Source: Rothia sp. HMSC078H08
GTDB lineage: Bacteria; Actinomycetota; Actinomycetes; Actinomycetales; Micrococcaceae
Length of the DNA: 64,000 nt
Reading direction: 5' to 3'
Assembly (NCBI RefSeq): GCF_001808955.1
Contig: NZ_KV795235.1
Span: forward strand, 62,001 to 126,000
This document shows, piece by piece, positions 27,755 to 37,231 of the stretch (position 1 is its first letter; every line of letters begins with the position of its first letter). The notes beneath the pieces are model-generated. The model saw nothing but the letters and a program-made list of their open reading frames with translations. It had not been told where the DNA came from and did no database searches. The position numbers and the translations under genes are program-made.

Positions 27755-27798
27755 TTCGTTATCTTGGGCGGGGGAGGGGGGGGACGAGGATACGGAAA

Positions 27799-27827
27799 AC
27801 CCCCGTATCCACAGGGGATACGGGGGT
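27799..27827 (-). terminator. Intrinsic terminator after mscL
   Basis: On the minus strand ACCCCCGTATCC and GGATACGGGGGT form a 12-bp stem followed by TTTTCC. On the plus strand a G-rich run (about 27766-27783) lies beside it. Confidence 0.8.
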
Positions 27828-27857
27828 CTAAAAAATTAGTGGTAGAGAGCAGAGAAA

Positions 27858-28238
27858 TTACTTCTTTGCCAGAGCGTCGCGGATCTCCTTCAGGAGGTCA
27901 AGCTCGGTCTCTTCCTTTTCAACAGCCTCGTCTTCAGCCTTCTTCTTAGCCAGCGCGAGTTCAGTCAGCTTCTGAGTGGGCACAACAACTGCGAAGTAGA
28001 CAGCAACTGCAATCAGGATGAAGTTGACAATAGCGGTTAGGAACACGCCAACCTTGATCTGGCCGAAGACCAGGAAGTTGTCGAAGTTGGGGGAGCCAAC
28101 CAGCATGGAGATAGCCGGCATCAGGACGGCCTGGACAAGCGAGGTCACCACAGCGGTGAAGGCGGTACCCATAATCAGACCAACTGCGAGGTCGATGACG
28201 TTACCGCGGATTACAAAATCTTTAAAACCCTTAAGCAT
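27858..28238 (-). CDS. mscL: Large-conductance mechanosensitive channel
   Basis: 126 residues. MLKGFKDFVIRGNVIDLAVGLIMGTAFTAVV is the N-terminal amphipathic helix and the Gly/Ala-rich pore helix TM1; a second membrane helix (FLTAIVNFILIAVAVYFAVVV) follows the periplasmic loop; the tail is a charged helical bundle. MscL opens under hypo-osmotic stress. No Shine-Dalgarno is visible, and TATTCT sits 7 nt before the ATG. Confidence 0.96.
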   Translation of the reverse strand: MLKGFKDFVIRGNVIDLAVGLIMGTAFTAVVTSLVQAVLMPAISMLVGSPNFDNFLVFGQIKVGVFLTAIVNFILIAVAVYFAVVVPTQKLTELALAKKKAEDEAVEKEETELDLLKEIRDALAKK

Positions 28239-28245
28239 GAGATAT

Positions 28246-28251
28246 AGAATA
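28246..28251 (-). promoter_or_regulatory. -10 element for a likely leaderless mscL mRNA
   Basis: On the minus strand TATTCT is followed by 7 nt and the ATG. The remaining intergenic DNA to 28530 is AT-rich, and no gene is seen in it. Confidence 0.4.
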
Positions 28252-28530
28252 GCGCCTTTTCACCTCAGAAAATGCCATATTCTGAGAAAATTTTCATTGT
28301 AAAGCATGTGTTTTTCTTCACAGTGGTCCTATGGCGCCCGATACTTAAAGTCTAGCTCACATGAACCTGAGCAAAAATCTCTAAAACCTGCGAAAAACCG
28401 CGGATTTACGGGGTGTGTATGCGAAAAAATATGCATCTACTGTGCCTATTTATCTCCGGTACGGAAGCTTGAAAGACGATACACATCACCACTTGGCGCA
28501 CCGACCAAAGCCGAAAGATTAGCCTCGACC

Positions 28531-29439
28531 CTAGCTCGCACTTGCATAATCGGGTGCCGCACCCGTACCGATAAACTCCTCAAAAGTCTTCGCGCCCGAA
28601 GACACATACTCCTGGGCAATCTGCACACCCACATAGCGGTAATGCCACGGCTCAAAACGATAACCGGTCACCGATTGACGACCATCAGGGAAGCGCAAAA
28701 TATATCCGTAACGCGGAGCGTTCTTCGCCAACCACTGACCAGCCAGCGTATCGCGGTAACACTCCTCCAGACGGCAACCCTCAGGAGAAGCAAAATCAAT
28801 CGCCAAGCCCGTCTGATGCTCCGAATAGCCGGGACGAGCCGATAACTGGTCCGCCACCTGTTGACCGTTCACCGAAACCCAATACTGATAGGTCTGCTGC
28901 TGCACCGCATACGAACGATACGCGCTAGAAACAAGCAGAGTCACGCCATCAGTAGCAGCCGCATCAATCATCGTATCCGCTGCCTTAGCCGCCTCAGCGC
29001 GCAATTGATGACCATAGAACTCCACCAGGTCGCTCGGCTCCCAGTCCTGTTGCTCAAAGGGGCGCATCTTATTTACGAGGCAACGCAAAGAATCCGGCTG
29101 AGACTCAACACTCGGCTGAGCAAGCGCCAACGGGGAAGAAGACACGCTCGCAGAAGCCGAAGCACTTGCAGAAGCACTGGTAGCAGAAGCAACAGGGGAG
29201 GGCGCGGCAGAAGATGCCGACGCAGCGGAAGAGGCGCTAGAAGAAGCCGCCGAAGCCGCCGCAGACTCAGAAGCACTCGCAGCAGAAGATGAAGAAGACG
29301 CACCCTGACCCTGCGAACCGCAAGCTGCCAATAGCGCCGTGCCACCAACTCCCAAAGCGGCACCCAAAAGAGTACGGCGATTCACCGCAGAACTATCAAA
29401 AGACTCCTGAGCGGTAGACGTACGGTGCAGGGACTTCAC
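28531..29439 (-). CDS. VanY-type M15 D,D-carboxypeptidase, predicted lipoprotein with Ser/Ala-rich linker
   Basis: 302 residues. The N-terminus has a twin-arginine-like NRRTLLGAALGVGG leading to the lipobox LLAAC, so export (possibly by Tat) and lipidation are likely. Residues about 45-105 are a low-complexity Ser/Ala linker. The catalytic domain has SSAYRSY, the zinc motif SEHQTGLAIDF and the C-terminal EPWHYRY (His ligand). The family trims the terminal D-Ala of peptidoglycan peptides. GAGGAG-type sequence precedes the ATG. The exact substrate is not determined by sequence. Confidence 0.88.
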   Translation of the reverse strand: MKSLHRTSTAQESFDSSAVNRRTLLGAALGVGGTALLAACGSQGQGASSSSSAASASESAAASAASSSASSAASASSAAPSPVASATSASASASASASVSSSPLALAQPSVESQPDSLRCLVNKMRPFEQQDWEPSDLVEFYGHQLRAEAAKAADTMIDAAATDGVTLLVSSAYRSYAVQQQTYQYWVSVNGQQVADQLSARPGYSEHQTGLAIDFASPEGCRLEECYRDTLAGQWLAKNAPRYGYILRFPDGRQSVTGYRFEPWHYRYVGVQIAQEYVSSGAKTFEEFIGTGAAPDYASAS

Positions 29440-29477
29440 AATAACTCCTCATCATGGCGTAGGTGCATACAAAAGCA

Positions 29478-29519
29478 CCGGAAGCCTAAACCCACCCCGT
29501 GAGGGAGTGGAGCCTCCGG
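29478..29519 (-). terminator. Probable terminator after coaA
   Basis: Read on the minus strand, CCGGAGGCT...AGGCTTCCGG form an outer stem with an inner CACTCC/GGGGTG stem, then GTGCTTTTG. Several mismatches make it weaker than the others. Confidence 0.5.
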
Positions 29520-29600
29520 CGCCTTCTACTAGAATGCACCACAAACGCGCTACACGGGCAACTAAAAGCCACACACGAACAATAAAAACCTAAAGAACCT

Positions 29601-30557
29601 CTAGTTCTTACGCAGAAGAACCTGCTCCACGGTATGCTCGGCGCCCTTCTGCAGAATCAAATGCGCACGAGCACGAGTAGGCAAAACATTCTGCAACAGA
29701 TTCGGCTCATTCACGCTCTTCCAAATGCCGGTCGCAACCTCAACCGCCTGCTCATCGCTCAGCTCCGCATAACGCTTGAAATACGACTCCGGGTTCGCAA
29801 AAGCCGAAGAACGCAGAGTCAAGAAACGATTCACATACCAGCGCTCAATATCCTCAGTGCGGGCATCCACATAAATAGAGAAATCAAAGAAATCGCTCAG
29901 CGTCAGATCAGAAGTCTCCGGGCCCTCAGCCTGAGAAGGTGCCAAAACATTCAACCCCTCAAGAATCAGAACATCCGGTGCCGTGACCTCAATATGCTCA
30001 TCCGGCATGATGTCGTAATAAAGATGTGAATACTTCGGCGCCACCACACGCTCGGCACCGGACTTCACCTGTGACACAAAATTCAACAGGGCACGGCGAT
30101 CATAAGACTCCGGGAAACCCTTACGGTGCATAATGCCGCGACGCTGAAGCTCCGCATTCGGGTACAAGAAACCATCCGTCGTCACCAACTGAACCTTCGG
30201 AGTCGAAGGCCAACGGCTCAAAAGAGCCTGCAAAATACGTGCCGTCGTCGACTTACCCACAGCAACAGAACCCGCCACACCAATAATGAACGGGACGCGG
30301 CGCTGAGACACATGCAGAAAATCATTCGTCATATGGTTCAACGAAGAAGCAGCAGTCACATACAGGTTAAGAAGACGAGAAACCGGCAGATAAATACGCT
30401 GCACCTCCTCAAGGTCGACAGTTTCACCCAGGCCTCGAAGAGACTCAATTTCCTCAGCACTGAGGGGAACAGAAATCTCATCGGCTAGGTGCGACCAACG
30501 GGAACGGTCAAGATGCATGAAGCGGTCATCGCCAGAAAAATACGGTGCGGTGCTCAT
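29601..30557 (-). CDS. coaA: Type I pantothenate kinase
   Basis: 318 residues. P-loop [13 protein letters not shown] near residue 98, [26 protein letters not shown] and [12 protein letters not shown] are CoaA signatures. It phosphorylates pantothenate, the first and often rate-limiting step of coenzyme A synthesis. TACACT stands 7 nt before the ATG and there is no Shine-Dalgarno. It is divergent from glmS. Confidence 0.95.
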   Translation of the reverse strand: MSTAPYFSGDDRFMHLDRSRWSHLADEISVPLSAEEIESLRGLGETVDLEEVQRIYLPVSRLLNLYVTAASSLNHMTNDFLHVSQRRVPFIIGVAGSVAVGKSTTARILQALLSRWPSTPKVQLVTTDGFLYPNAELQRRGIMHRKGFPESYDRRALLNFVSQVKSGAERVVAPKYSHLYYDIMPDEHIEVTAPDVLILEGLNVLAPSQAEGPETSDLTLSDFFDFSIYVDARTEDIERWYVNRFLTLRSSAFANPESYFKRYAELSDEQAVEVATGIWKSVNEPNLLQNVLPTRARAHLILQKGAEHTVEQVLLRKN

Positions 30558-30564
30558 TTATCTA

Positions 30565-30570
30565 AGTGTA
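30565..30570 (-). promoter_or_regulatory. -10 element for a likely leaderless coaA mRNA
   Basis: TACACT on the minus strand, then TAGATAA and the ATG. Confidence 0.45.
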
Positions 30571-30729
30571 CGAACTTTCAGCCCGTGGGGAAAATATCTA
30601 CTCTCACGGTATGTCTGAAGAAATAAATGTATGGAAAGAAAAGGGTAAAACCTGAAAAAGCCAGGAAAGCCACAATAAACGTGACGTATAACGGTATTTC
30701 ACCGTGCGCATATCTGGATACTTGTGGGA

Positions 30730-30735
30730 TAAACT
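30730..30735 (+). promoter_or_regulatory. -10 element for a likely leaderless glmS mRNA
   Basis: TAAACT, then 6 nt (TATAGC), then ATG. No Shine-Dalgarno and no leader space for a glmS ribozyme, so that control mechanism is not present here. Confidence 0.5.
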
Positions 30736-30741
30736 TATAGC

Positions 30742-32625
30742 ATGTGTGGAATCGTAGGATATGTAGGTCTGGACACTGCTCCGGACGGTAACAAGTTTGA
30801 CCACAACGCATACGATGTGGTCCTCGAAGGTCTGCGCCGCCAGGAATACCGCGGCTATGACTCTGCTGGCGTGGCACTCGTGTGCCCCGACGGCATCGTA
30901 TTCCGTAAGAAGGCAGGCAAGCTCCTGAACCTTGAGAACGAGGTCAAGGAACACCCCCTGCCGGACTCCCAGATTGGTATCGGTCACACCCGTTGGGCAA
31001 CCCACGGTGGACCCACCGACAACAACGCTCACCCCCACGTTGTCGACAACGGCCGCCTCGCCGTCGTACACAACGGTATTATCGAAAACTTTGCAGAACT
31101 GCGCGCCGAGCTGCTCGCCGAAGGTGTAGAATTCGCATCTCAGACCGACACCGAGGTAGCTGCAGCAACCATCGCAAGCATCTACAACAAGCTCGGTACC
31201 GGTGACCTCACCGAGGCAGTACGCGTCGCATCCAACCGCCTCGAAGGTGCATTCACCATCCTGGCTATCCACGCCGACCACCCGGACCGCGTTGTGGCAA
31301 CCCGCCGCAACTCCCCGCTGGTTATCGGCCTGGGCGAGAACGAGAACTTCCTCGGCTCTGACGTCTCCGCGTTCATTGATTACACCAAGGAAGCCGTCGA
31401 GATGGGTCAGGACCAGATCGTGACCATCACCGGCACCGACTACTCCATCATCGACTTCGAAGGTAACCCCGCAGAGGGCAAGCCCTTCCACATCGAGTGG
31501 GACGCAGCAGCAGCCGAAAAGGGCGGCTACAACTCCTTCATGGAGAAGGAAATCCACGAGCAGCCCGCAGCTGTTGAGCAGACCCTCATGGGCCGCCTCG
31601 ACGAGAACGGCAACCTGACCCTCGACGAGCTGAACATCGACGACTCGGTGCTACGCTCGATCGACAAGATTATCGTCGTCGCATGTGGTACCGCAGCATA
31701 CGCAGGCCAGGTGGCACGCTACGCCATCGAGCACTGGTGCCGCATCCCCACCGAGGTTGAGCTCGCACACGAGTTCCGCTACCGCGACCCCATCGTGAAC
31801 GAGAAGACCCTCATCGTGGCACTCTCGCAGTCCGGTGAAACCATGGACACCCTGATGGCAGTGCGCCACGCACGCGAACAGGGCGCAAAGGTTGTCTCCA
31901 TCTGCAACACCCACGGCTCGACCCTGCCCCGTGAATCCGACGCTGCGCTGTACACCCACGCAGGCCCCGAAATCGCAGTGGCATCCACCAAGGCATTCCT
32001 GGCACAGATCACCGCAGCATACCTGCTTGGCCTGTACCTGGCACAGCTGCGCGGCAACAAGTACAAGGACGAAATTGCTTCGATCCTTGCCGAGCTGCAG
32101 AACATGCCCGCAAAGATCCAGAAGGTCCTCGACAACGACACCCAGGTCAAGGAACTGGGCGTCGAAATGAAGGATGCCTCCTCCGTGATCTTCCTTGGCC
32201 GCCACGTGGGCTTCCCCGTCGCAATGGAAGGCGCACTCAAGCTCAAGGAAATCACCTACATCCACGCTGAAGGCTTCGCAGCAGGCGAGCTCAAGCACGG
32301 CCCCATCGCACTGATCGATGAAGGCCAGCCGGTCATCGTAGTGGTTCCCTCCGCAAACGGTCGCGACTCCCTGCACGGCAAGGTCGTCTCCAACATCCAG
32401 GAAGTGCGCGCTCGCGGCGCCTTCACCATCGTCATCGCCGAGGAAGGCGACGAGGCCGTCAAGCCCTACGCAGACCGCCTCATCACCGTCCCGGCATGCC
32501 CCTCGCTGCTGCAGCCCCTGCTGGCAACTGTGCCCCTGCAGATCTTCGCATGCGCACTGGCAGAAGCTAAGGGCCTGGACGTTGACCAGCCGCGTAACCT
32601 CGCAAAGTCCGTGACCGTGGAGTAA
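30742..32625 (+). CDS. glmS: Glutamine-fructose-6-phosphate aminotransferase (isomerizing)
   Basis: 627 residues. Cys2 of MCGIVGYVG is the glutaminase nucleophile; HTRWATHGGPTDNNAHPH belongs to the same domain. Two SIS sugar-isomerase domains follow (VACGTAAYAGQVAR, ALSQSGETMDTL, FLGRHVGFPVAMEGALKLKE, GELKHGPIALID), and the C-terminus ends PRNLAKSVTVE. It makes glucosamine-6-P for cell wall and mycothiol precursors. Confidence 0.96.
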   Translation: MCGIVGYVGLDTAPDGNKFDHNAYDVVLEGLRRQEYRGYDSAGVALVCPDGIVFRKKAGKLLNLENEVKEHPLPDSQIGIGHTRWATHGGPTDNNAHPHVVDNGRLAVVHNGIIENFAELRAELLAEGVEFASQTDTEVAAATIASIYNKLGTGDLTEAVRVASNRLEGAFTILAIHADHPDRVVATRRNSPLVIGLGENENFLGSDVSAFIDYTKEAVEMGQDQIVTITGTDYSIIDFEGNPAEGKPFHIEWDAAAAEKGGYNSFMEKEIHEQPAAVEQTLMGRLDENGNLTLDELNIDDSVLRSIDKIIVVACGTAAYAGQVARYAIEHWCRIPTEVELAHEFRYRDPIVNEKTLIVALSQSGETMDTLMAVRHAREQGAKVVSICNTHGSTLPRESDAALYTHAGPEIAVASTKAFLAQITAAYLLGLYLAQLRGNKYKDEIASILAELQNMPAKIQKVLDNDTQVKELGVEMKDASSVIFLGRHVGFPVAMEGALKLKEITYIHAEGFAAGELKHGPIALIDEGQPVIVVVPSANGRDSLHGKVVSNIQEVRARGAFTIVIAEEGDEAVKPYADRLITVPACPSLLQPLLATVPLQIFACALAEAKGLDVDQPRNLAKSVTVE

Positions 32626-32674
32626 TTCTCTAGGGTAATCCTCTGGAGTAATCCTCGGAAATCGCCTCGGCGAT

Positions 32675-32729
32675 AACGACAAGGGCGGTGGTTGAGTTCT
32701 TAGAGAACTCAACCACCGCCCTTGTCGTT
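32675..32729 (+). terminator. Very long perfect terminator hairpin after glmS
   Basis: Two perfect 26-nt arms, 32675-32700 and 32704-32729, with a TAG loop and a following T. It is longer than needed for termination and among the strongest hairpins in the window. Confidence 0.9.
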
Positions 32730-32903
32730 TACTCAGGCGGTTATTCGTGGATGATCCAACAAAAATAGACGCTGTGAAACAGATATCAACTATGCGTCAT
32801 ATTTGCCGCTATCCCATCTAAAAGAAACGAATCTCGCTAGACTTAAAACAAGAGAAACCGCAAACAGGACGCGGCACCACCCCTAGCCCAGAAGGTGAAG
32901 CTC

Positions 32904-33344
32904 ATGATCATGGGAATCGGCGTAGATACCGTCAACATCGAACGATTCGAACGAATCGTCACCGAAACACCAGCCTTCGTCCGCCGCGTCTTCACCCCCA
33001 ACGAACGTACCCGGAATGTACGCTCCCAAGCCGTACGATTTGCCGCCAAAGAAGCCGTCGCAAAAGTACTCGGAGCACCCGCCGGACTCAACTGGCAAGA
33101 CTGCGAAGTCGCCACCGCCGAAAGCGGCCAACCCTACCTCATCATTCAGGGCACCATCGCCCGCCGTGCTAAAGAACTCGGCATCAACCGCATCCACCTC
33201 TCGCTGACCCACGATGAACCCATCGCCATCGCCATCGCAACCGCCGAATACCTCAGCGATGCAGAACTGGCGCACCTGCAAAAGTTCAACCCCGAAAGCT
33301 ACCGACTCAGCGTCATCGCCGGCGACGACACCGACGAAAACTAA
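32904..33344 (+). CDS. acpS: Holo-[acyl-carrier-protein] synthase
   Basis: 146 residues. MGIGVDTVNIERFE carries the Mg-binding Asp, and FAAKEAVAKVLG the catalytic Glu/Lys of the AcpS family. It loads 4'-phosphopantetheine from CoA onto acyl carrier proteins. AGAAGG lies before the ATG at 32904; GTG at 32895 and ATG at 32910 are alternatives. nnr follows after 85 nt. Confidence 0.93.
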   Translation: MIMGIGVDTVNIERFERIVTETPAFVRRVFTPNERTRNVRSQAVRFAAKEAVAKVLGAPAGLNWQDCEVATAESGQPYLIIQGTIARRAKELGINRIHLSLTHDEPIAIAIATAEYLSDAELAHLQKFNPESYRLSVIAGDDTDEN

Positions 33345-33429
33345 CGCCACCGACGATTAACGCAGAGCCACATCAACACCACACCCGGTGACCCCTAAGG
33401 CCCGCACGGTGCCACCCAAGGAGACAGCA

Positions 33430-35016
33430 ATGAAGCTCATCTACACTGCTTCCCAGGTACGCGAAGCAGAAAAGCCCTACATCGAAGCCGCCGACTACGA
33501 CGGCTACCTCATGCAACGCGCCGCAGACGCCGTCGCAGCCGAAGCACAGGACCTGCTCCGCGGCAAGGACAACGCCAAAATCCTGTTGCTCATCGGTCCG
33601 GGCAACAACGGCGCAGACACCATCTACGCCGGCGCCCGCCTTAGCGCCAAGGGTCACCGCGTTGATGCAGTCATCTTCGACTCCAGCGAAAAGAACCTCG
33701 AACTCATCGCCCGCGAAGGCGGCGAAGGCACCCGCGTGCTCGACCCCGAACACACCCACGAGCAGCTTGCCGGCTACGACCTGACCATCGACGGCATCCT
33801 GGGTACCGGCTCCAGCGGCGCCGTACGCGGTAGCGCCGGCGAATACCTGGGCGTACTCCGCGCCGCGCAGCTCGACGGTAAGCTCGGCGCAGTCCTCGCC
33901 GTCGACACCCCCTCCGGAGTCGACAACAACCGCGGAACCGTGCACGAACCCTCCCTGCGTGCCGACCGCACCGTCACCTTCATCGGTCACAAGCTGCCGG
34001 CAGGCACCAGCCACAGCGTCCACTCCGGAGACATCAAACTCTACGACCTGGGCGTGCCCGAAGCCCTCGACGCCCACAAGCCCGCCCTGCGTGTTCTCGA
34101 CCGCGAAGACTACCGCGAACTCATCGAAATCCCCGACGAGCACTCCCACAAGTACACTCGCGGCGTACTCGGCATGCTCACTGGAAGCCTCGAATACCCC
34201 GGCGCAGCCCTCATGAGTGTGCGTGCTGCCCTCAACACCGGCGTTGGTATGGTTCGCTTCGGTGCCAACTCCCACGAGCTCCGCCAGCTCATGATCGCCC
34301 ACAACCCCGAAACCGTCTACTTCAGCGGCGCACCCGCCCTGCAGAGGGTCACCGTCTGGGCCGGCGGCTCCGGCTCCAGCTACGACTCGCTGGACAAGAA
34401 CCGCTACCTGCTCCACTCGCCCGAACCCGCAATCCTCGACGCTGGTGCCTGCGACCTGGCGGCAGAATACATGGCAACCGGTAAGCACCTCGGATCCCAC
34501 AAGATTCTCACCCCGCACGCGGCAGAACTCGAACGATTCCTGCGGGTCGTACACGAGCTCGCCCCCGAAACCTGGAAGAAGCACCTGGGCGACACCATCG
34601 TTCCCAGTCGTAAGGACATCGACGCAGAGCCCTTCCGCTGGGTGCGTGCCGCCTCCGAACTCTCCGGCGCGACCGTCATGCTCAAGGGCGGTTACACGCT
34701 CATTGCGGCACCCAACGGCGCCACTTACAGCGTTGCCGGAGGAAGCCCCTGGCTCGCCACCGCAGGCAGCGGTGACACCCTCACCGGCATCTACGGCGCC
34801 CTGCTCGCCCAGACCGTAGCCGCCTTCGACGCTCGCGGAGAAGCCCTAGAAAACTGCACCTACGCCTCCATCGGTGCGCTCGCAGTCTACCTGCACGGTG
34901 AAGCCGCACGCGCCAGCGCCACCGGAAGCGTCAAGGATGCGCTGCTGGGCCCCGCCCCGGCAACCCGCGTCGCGGATATGCTCCCCGAAGTCATTGCGCG
35001 ACTCATCGCCGAATAG
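33430..35016 (+). CDS. nnr: Bifunctional NAD(P)H-hydrate epimerase / ADP-dependent NAD(P)H-hydrate dehydratase
   Basis: 528 residues from the ATG with AAGGAG. The N-terminal YjeF_N epimerase domain (about 1-220) has IGPGNNGADTIYAGARL and DGILGTGSSG. The C-terminal ribokinase-like dehydratase (about 235-528) has ILTPHAAELERFL, KGGYTLIAAPNG and the GSGDTLTGIYGALLAQ nucleotide-binding motif. The fused enzyme repairs hydrated NADH/NADPH. Two small insertions with low similarity to the core are possible around residues 300-350. Confidence 0.92.
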   Translation: MKLIYTASQVREAEKPYIEAADYDGYLMQRAADAVAAEAQDLLRGKDNAKILLLIGPGNNGADTIYAGARLSAKGHRVDAVIFDSSEKNLELIAREGGEGTRVLDPEHTHEQLAGYDLTIDGILGTGSSGAVRGSAGEYLGVLRAAQLDGKLGAVLAVDTPSGVDNNRGTVHEPSLRADRTVTFIGHKLPAGTSHSVHSGDIKLYDLGVPEALDAHKPALRVLDREDYRELIEIPDEHSHKYTRGVLGMLTGSLEYPGAALMSVRAALNTGVGMVRFGANSHELRQLMIAHNPETVYFSGAPALQRVTVWAGGSGSSYDSLDKNRYLLHSPEPAILDAGACDLAAEYMATGKHLGSHKILTPHAAELERFLRVVHELAPETWKKHLGDTIVPSRKDIDAEPFRWVRAASELSGATVMLKGGYTLIAAPNGATYSVAGGSPWLATAGSGDTLTGIYGALLAQTVAAFDARGEALENCTYASIGALAVYLHGEAARASATGSVKDALLGPAPATRVADMLPEVIARLIAE

Positions 35017-35104
35017 GGCAGAGGCGCCCAGTACGCCGCCTCCAGCCTAACGCCCTCCAGAGATTCTAGAGCGTCTCTCAATGAACCAGGCAGAAGGCAC
35101 AAAG

Positions 35105-35145
35105 GAAGGGGCGTGAATCCACCGGAAATGGATTCACGCCCCTTC
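35105..35145 (+). terminator. Intrinsic terminator after the nnr gene
   Basis: GAAGGGGCGTGAATCCA pairs perfectly with TGGATTCACGCCCCTTC across CCGGAAA. It faces the convergent exopolysaccharide gene. Confidence 0.85.
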
Positions 35146-35240
35146 TGTGCGTTTATATCAATGGATGATGCCAAGCTGCCTGTGCCGGAACAGCATCTTC
35201 AAAAACGGCATACATACCAGCGAGAGACCCCCAACTCTTC

Positions 35241-36809
35241 TTAGTACGCGCCTTCCTTAGCGAAAACCGCACGGACAGTACGCAGAAGAATAATGAGGTC
35301 ACCGGTAAGCGACCAGTTCTCAACATAGTAGAGATCCAGACGAACCGACTCTTCCCAAGAAAGGTCACTACGGCCAGAAACCTGCCACAGACCGGTAATA
35401 CCGGGCTTCACCAGCAGACGGCGGTACGCAATGTCCTCGTACTGCTCAACTTCCTCAACCAGCGGAGGACGCGGACCCACCAGCGACATATCGCCAATGA
35501 ACACGTTCCACAGCTGAGGCAACTCATCAATCGAGTACTTACGGATGAACTTGCCGATGGGGGTAATACGCGGGTCGTCCTTCATCTTGAAGAGCACACC
35601 ATTACCCTCGTTCTGCTCCAGGAGGCGCTTCTTAACCTCTTCGGCGTCAGTACGCATCGAACGGAACTTCACCATCTTGAACATTTCACCGTTCAGACCC
35701 ACACGGTTCTGCAGGAAGAAGACCGGACCGCCATCACGCTTGACCAGCAGCGCCACCACCAGGAACAGCGGAGACAGCAGAATCAAACCCAGACCCGAAG
35801 ACACAACATCCACAGCGCGCTTGAAGAACGCCGACAGACCGGTAATACGCGGCGTCGACACGTGCACCAGCGGTAGACCATTCAGCGGCTGCATGTGCAT
35901 ACGCGGACCAGCAATATCGGTCGTCGCAGGAGCCATAATCAGCGAAATATGCGCATCAGCAAGCTTCCAACCCAGCAGACGAACCTGATCCGGGCTCAAG
36001 TGGTGACCATTCGTAACCGCGACCATGTGAATATCGTTCTCGCGGATGGCCTCCATAATGTCAGCCGGAGAAGTGCTGTAACCAAGGACCGGAATCGGAG
36101 CGCCAGCAACAGTAGTACCCGGGGTGAAACCGGGCAGGTAGAACGCAGCGGGGGACAGGCCGGAAGCAACCACATCCTTCAGGTTCTTGTACAGGTGCTG
36201 ACCAGTCGTCACATCAGAAATAATCATGACGCGAGTCAACGCACGACCGCGAGTACGCGAACGCACCAGACCCTGACGAATCAGCCAACGCTCAACGAGC
36301 AGAAGGAACAGACCCAGCGGGTAAGCAATCAGTAGGTACATGCGGGTGACGTCAACCTTAAGGAAGAACGCCACAATAATCAGCAGGCAGAAAAAGTAAG
36401 TAGTACCGCGAGTAATGAGGCGGTACTCCTCAGTGCCGAACCCCATGATGCGCAGGCTGCGGGAGCCGTTCACCTGGAGGATAAACCACCAGCCGACAAC
36501 CATACCAACGCCCAGGAAGATGTAATCAATAGCGGGAATACGGCCATCCAGGGCGTTAATAGGCCAAACGTTCACATAGGGCAGGTCAGCATTCTCCCAC
36601 CCGAAACGAATCAGATGCGCAGCGACAACCGCAATAGCAATGGCGAGAAAATCGCCAAAGTAAAGGGCACGCTGAACCTTGGGATGCCAGCTTCGCTTGA
36701 CGACGAAGTCTGAACCCCACATTTTTTTAAGACGATCTTGTACTTTCAACGGTGTAATCTTCCCCGGAAATTTGTCCTGTGTCGTGGACTGAGAGCGGCG
36801 AATAGGCAC
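35241..36809 (-). CDS. Exopolysaccharide-priming polyprenyl glycosylphosphotransferase
   Basis: 522 residues. Four or five membrane helices in the first about 150 residues (FGDFLAIAIAVVAAHLI, IFLGVGMVVGWWFIL, YFFCLLIIVAFFL, LIAYPLGLFLLLV) precede a Rossmann-like CoA-binding-type domain. The C-terminal sugar transferase domain (about 330-522) has KRAVDVVSSGLGLILLSP, VKFRSMRTDAE, DELPQLWNVFIGDMSLVGPRPP and PGITGLWQVSGR. Such enzymes put the first sugar-1-phosphate on undecaprenyl phosphate for capsule or EPS synthesis. No other EPS genes are seen next to it, so the polymer cannot be named. AGGGG lies 4 nt before the ATG. Confidence 0.9.
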   Translation of the reverse strand: MPIRRSQSTTQDKFPGKITPLKVQDRLKKMWGSDFVVKRSWHPKVQRALYFGDFLAIAIAVVAAHLIRFGWENADLPYVNVWPINALDGRIPAIDYIFLGVGMVVGWWFILQVNGSRSLRIMGFGTEEYRLITRGTTYFFCLLIIVAFFLKVDVTRMYLLIAYPLGLFLLLVERWLIRQGLVRSRTRGRALTRVMIISDVTTGQHLYKNLKDVVASGLSPAAFYLPGFTPGTTVAGAPIPVLGYSTSPADIMEAIRENDIHMVAVTNGHHLSPDQVRLLGWKLADAHISLIMAPATTDIAGPRMHMQPLNGLPLVHVSTPRITGLSAFFKRAVDVVSSGLGLILLSPLFLVVALLVKRDGGPVFFLQNRVGLNGEMFKMVKFRSMRTDAEEVKKRLLEQNEGNGVLFKMKDDPRITPIGKFIRKYSIDELPQLWNVFIGDMSLVGPRPPLVEEVEQYEDIAYRRLLVKPGITGLWQVSGRSDLSWEESVRLDLYYVENWSLTGDLIILLRTVRAVFAKEGAY

Positions 36810-37231
36810 ATTTACCCCTAATTATCGGTGAATAGGGAATCGTGTCCTAGTCTTTGTCCTGATGAATGAGTGAACCCTTAATCTTACTGAGTGAAAATAA
36901 TGGCAGAGACTACGGCAAAGGCGCTGGTAAGACGCCTAGTGGAGCGTTATATGAGCCCACAGAGCGCATAAACGTGTTCCGTAAACTATTCTACGGGGTC
37001 GGGGGTCTTCCGTCTCGAAGAATGAAGAGGCAAAGTCGCTCCGGTGTGATGAAATCAATCACAGAAAAAGAAGAGAATAAGAGCCTCCGGGAAGAATGCC
37101 TAGTGGAGCTAAGAAACTCCCAAAACTACCGGTATGTTTCACGCACCTGCAGAAAAACAATAACCGGCATATAAAAAGACAAACCCCGGAGGCTCAATAA
37201 CAAACCCTACGCACACGGCGTAAAAGGGACA
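36810..37231. other. Intergenic region with distant 11-bp inverted repeats
   Basis: GAGCCTCCGGG (37081-37091) and CCCGGAGGCTC (37185-37195) are perfect complements 93 nt apart. ACCGGTATG near 37129 and ACCGGCATA near 37173 form a weak direct repeat. A 102-codon plus-strand frame (36866-37174) shows no family likeness and no clear ribosome site, and is not called as a gene. Confidence 0.4.

Noticed and set aside
30600..30741. glmS riboswitch/ribozyme upstream of glmS
   Set aside because: The short upstream region has a -10 box 6 nt before the ATG and no ribozyme-like core sequence.
36866..37174. 102-codon plus-strand frame between the EPS gene and the mshA operon
   Set aside because: No recognisable family, no convincing Shine-Dalgarno, and it contains one arm of a distant inverted repeat; more likely non-coding.
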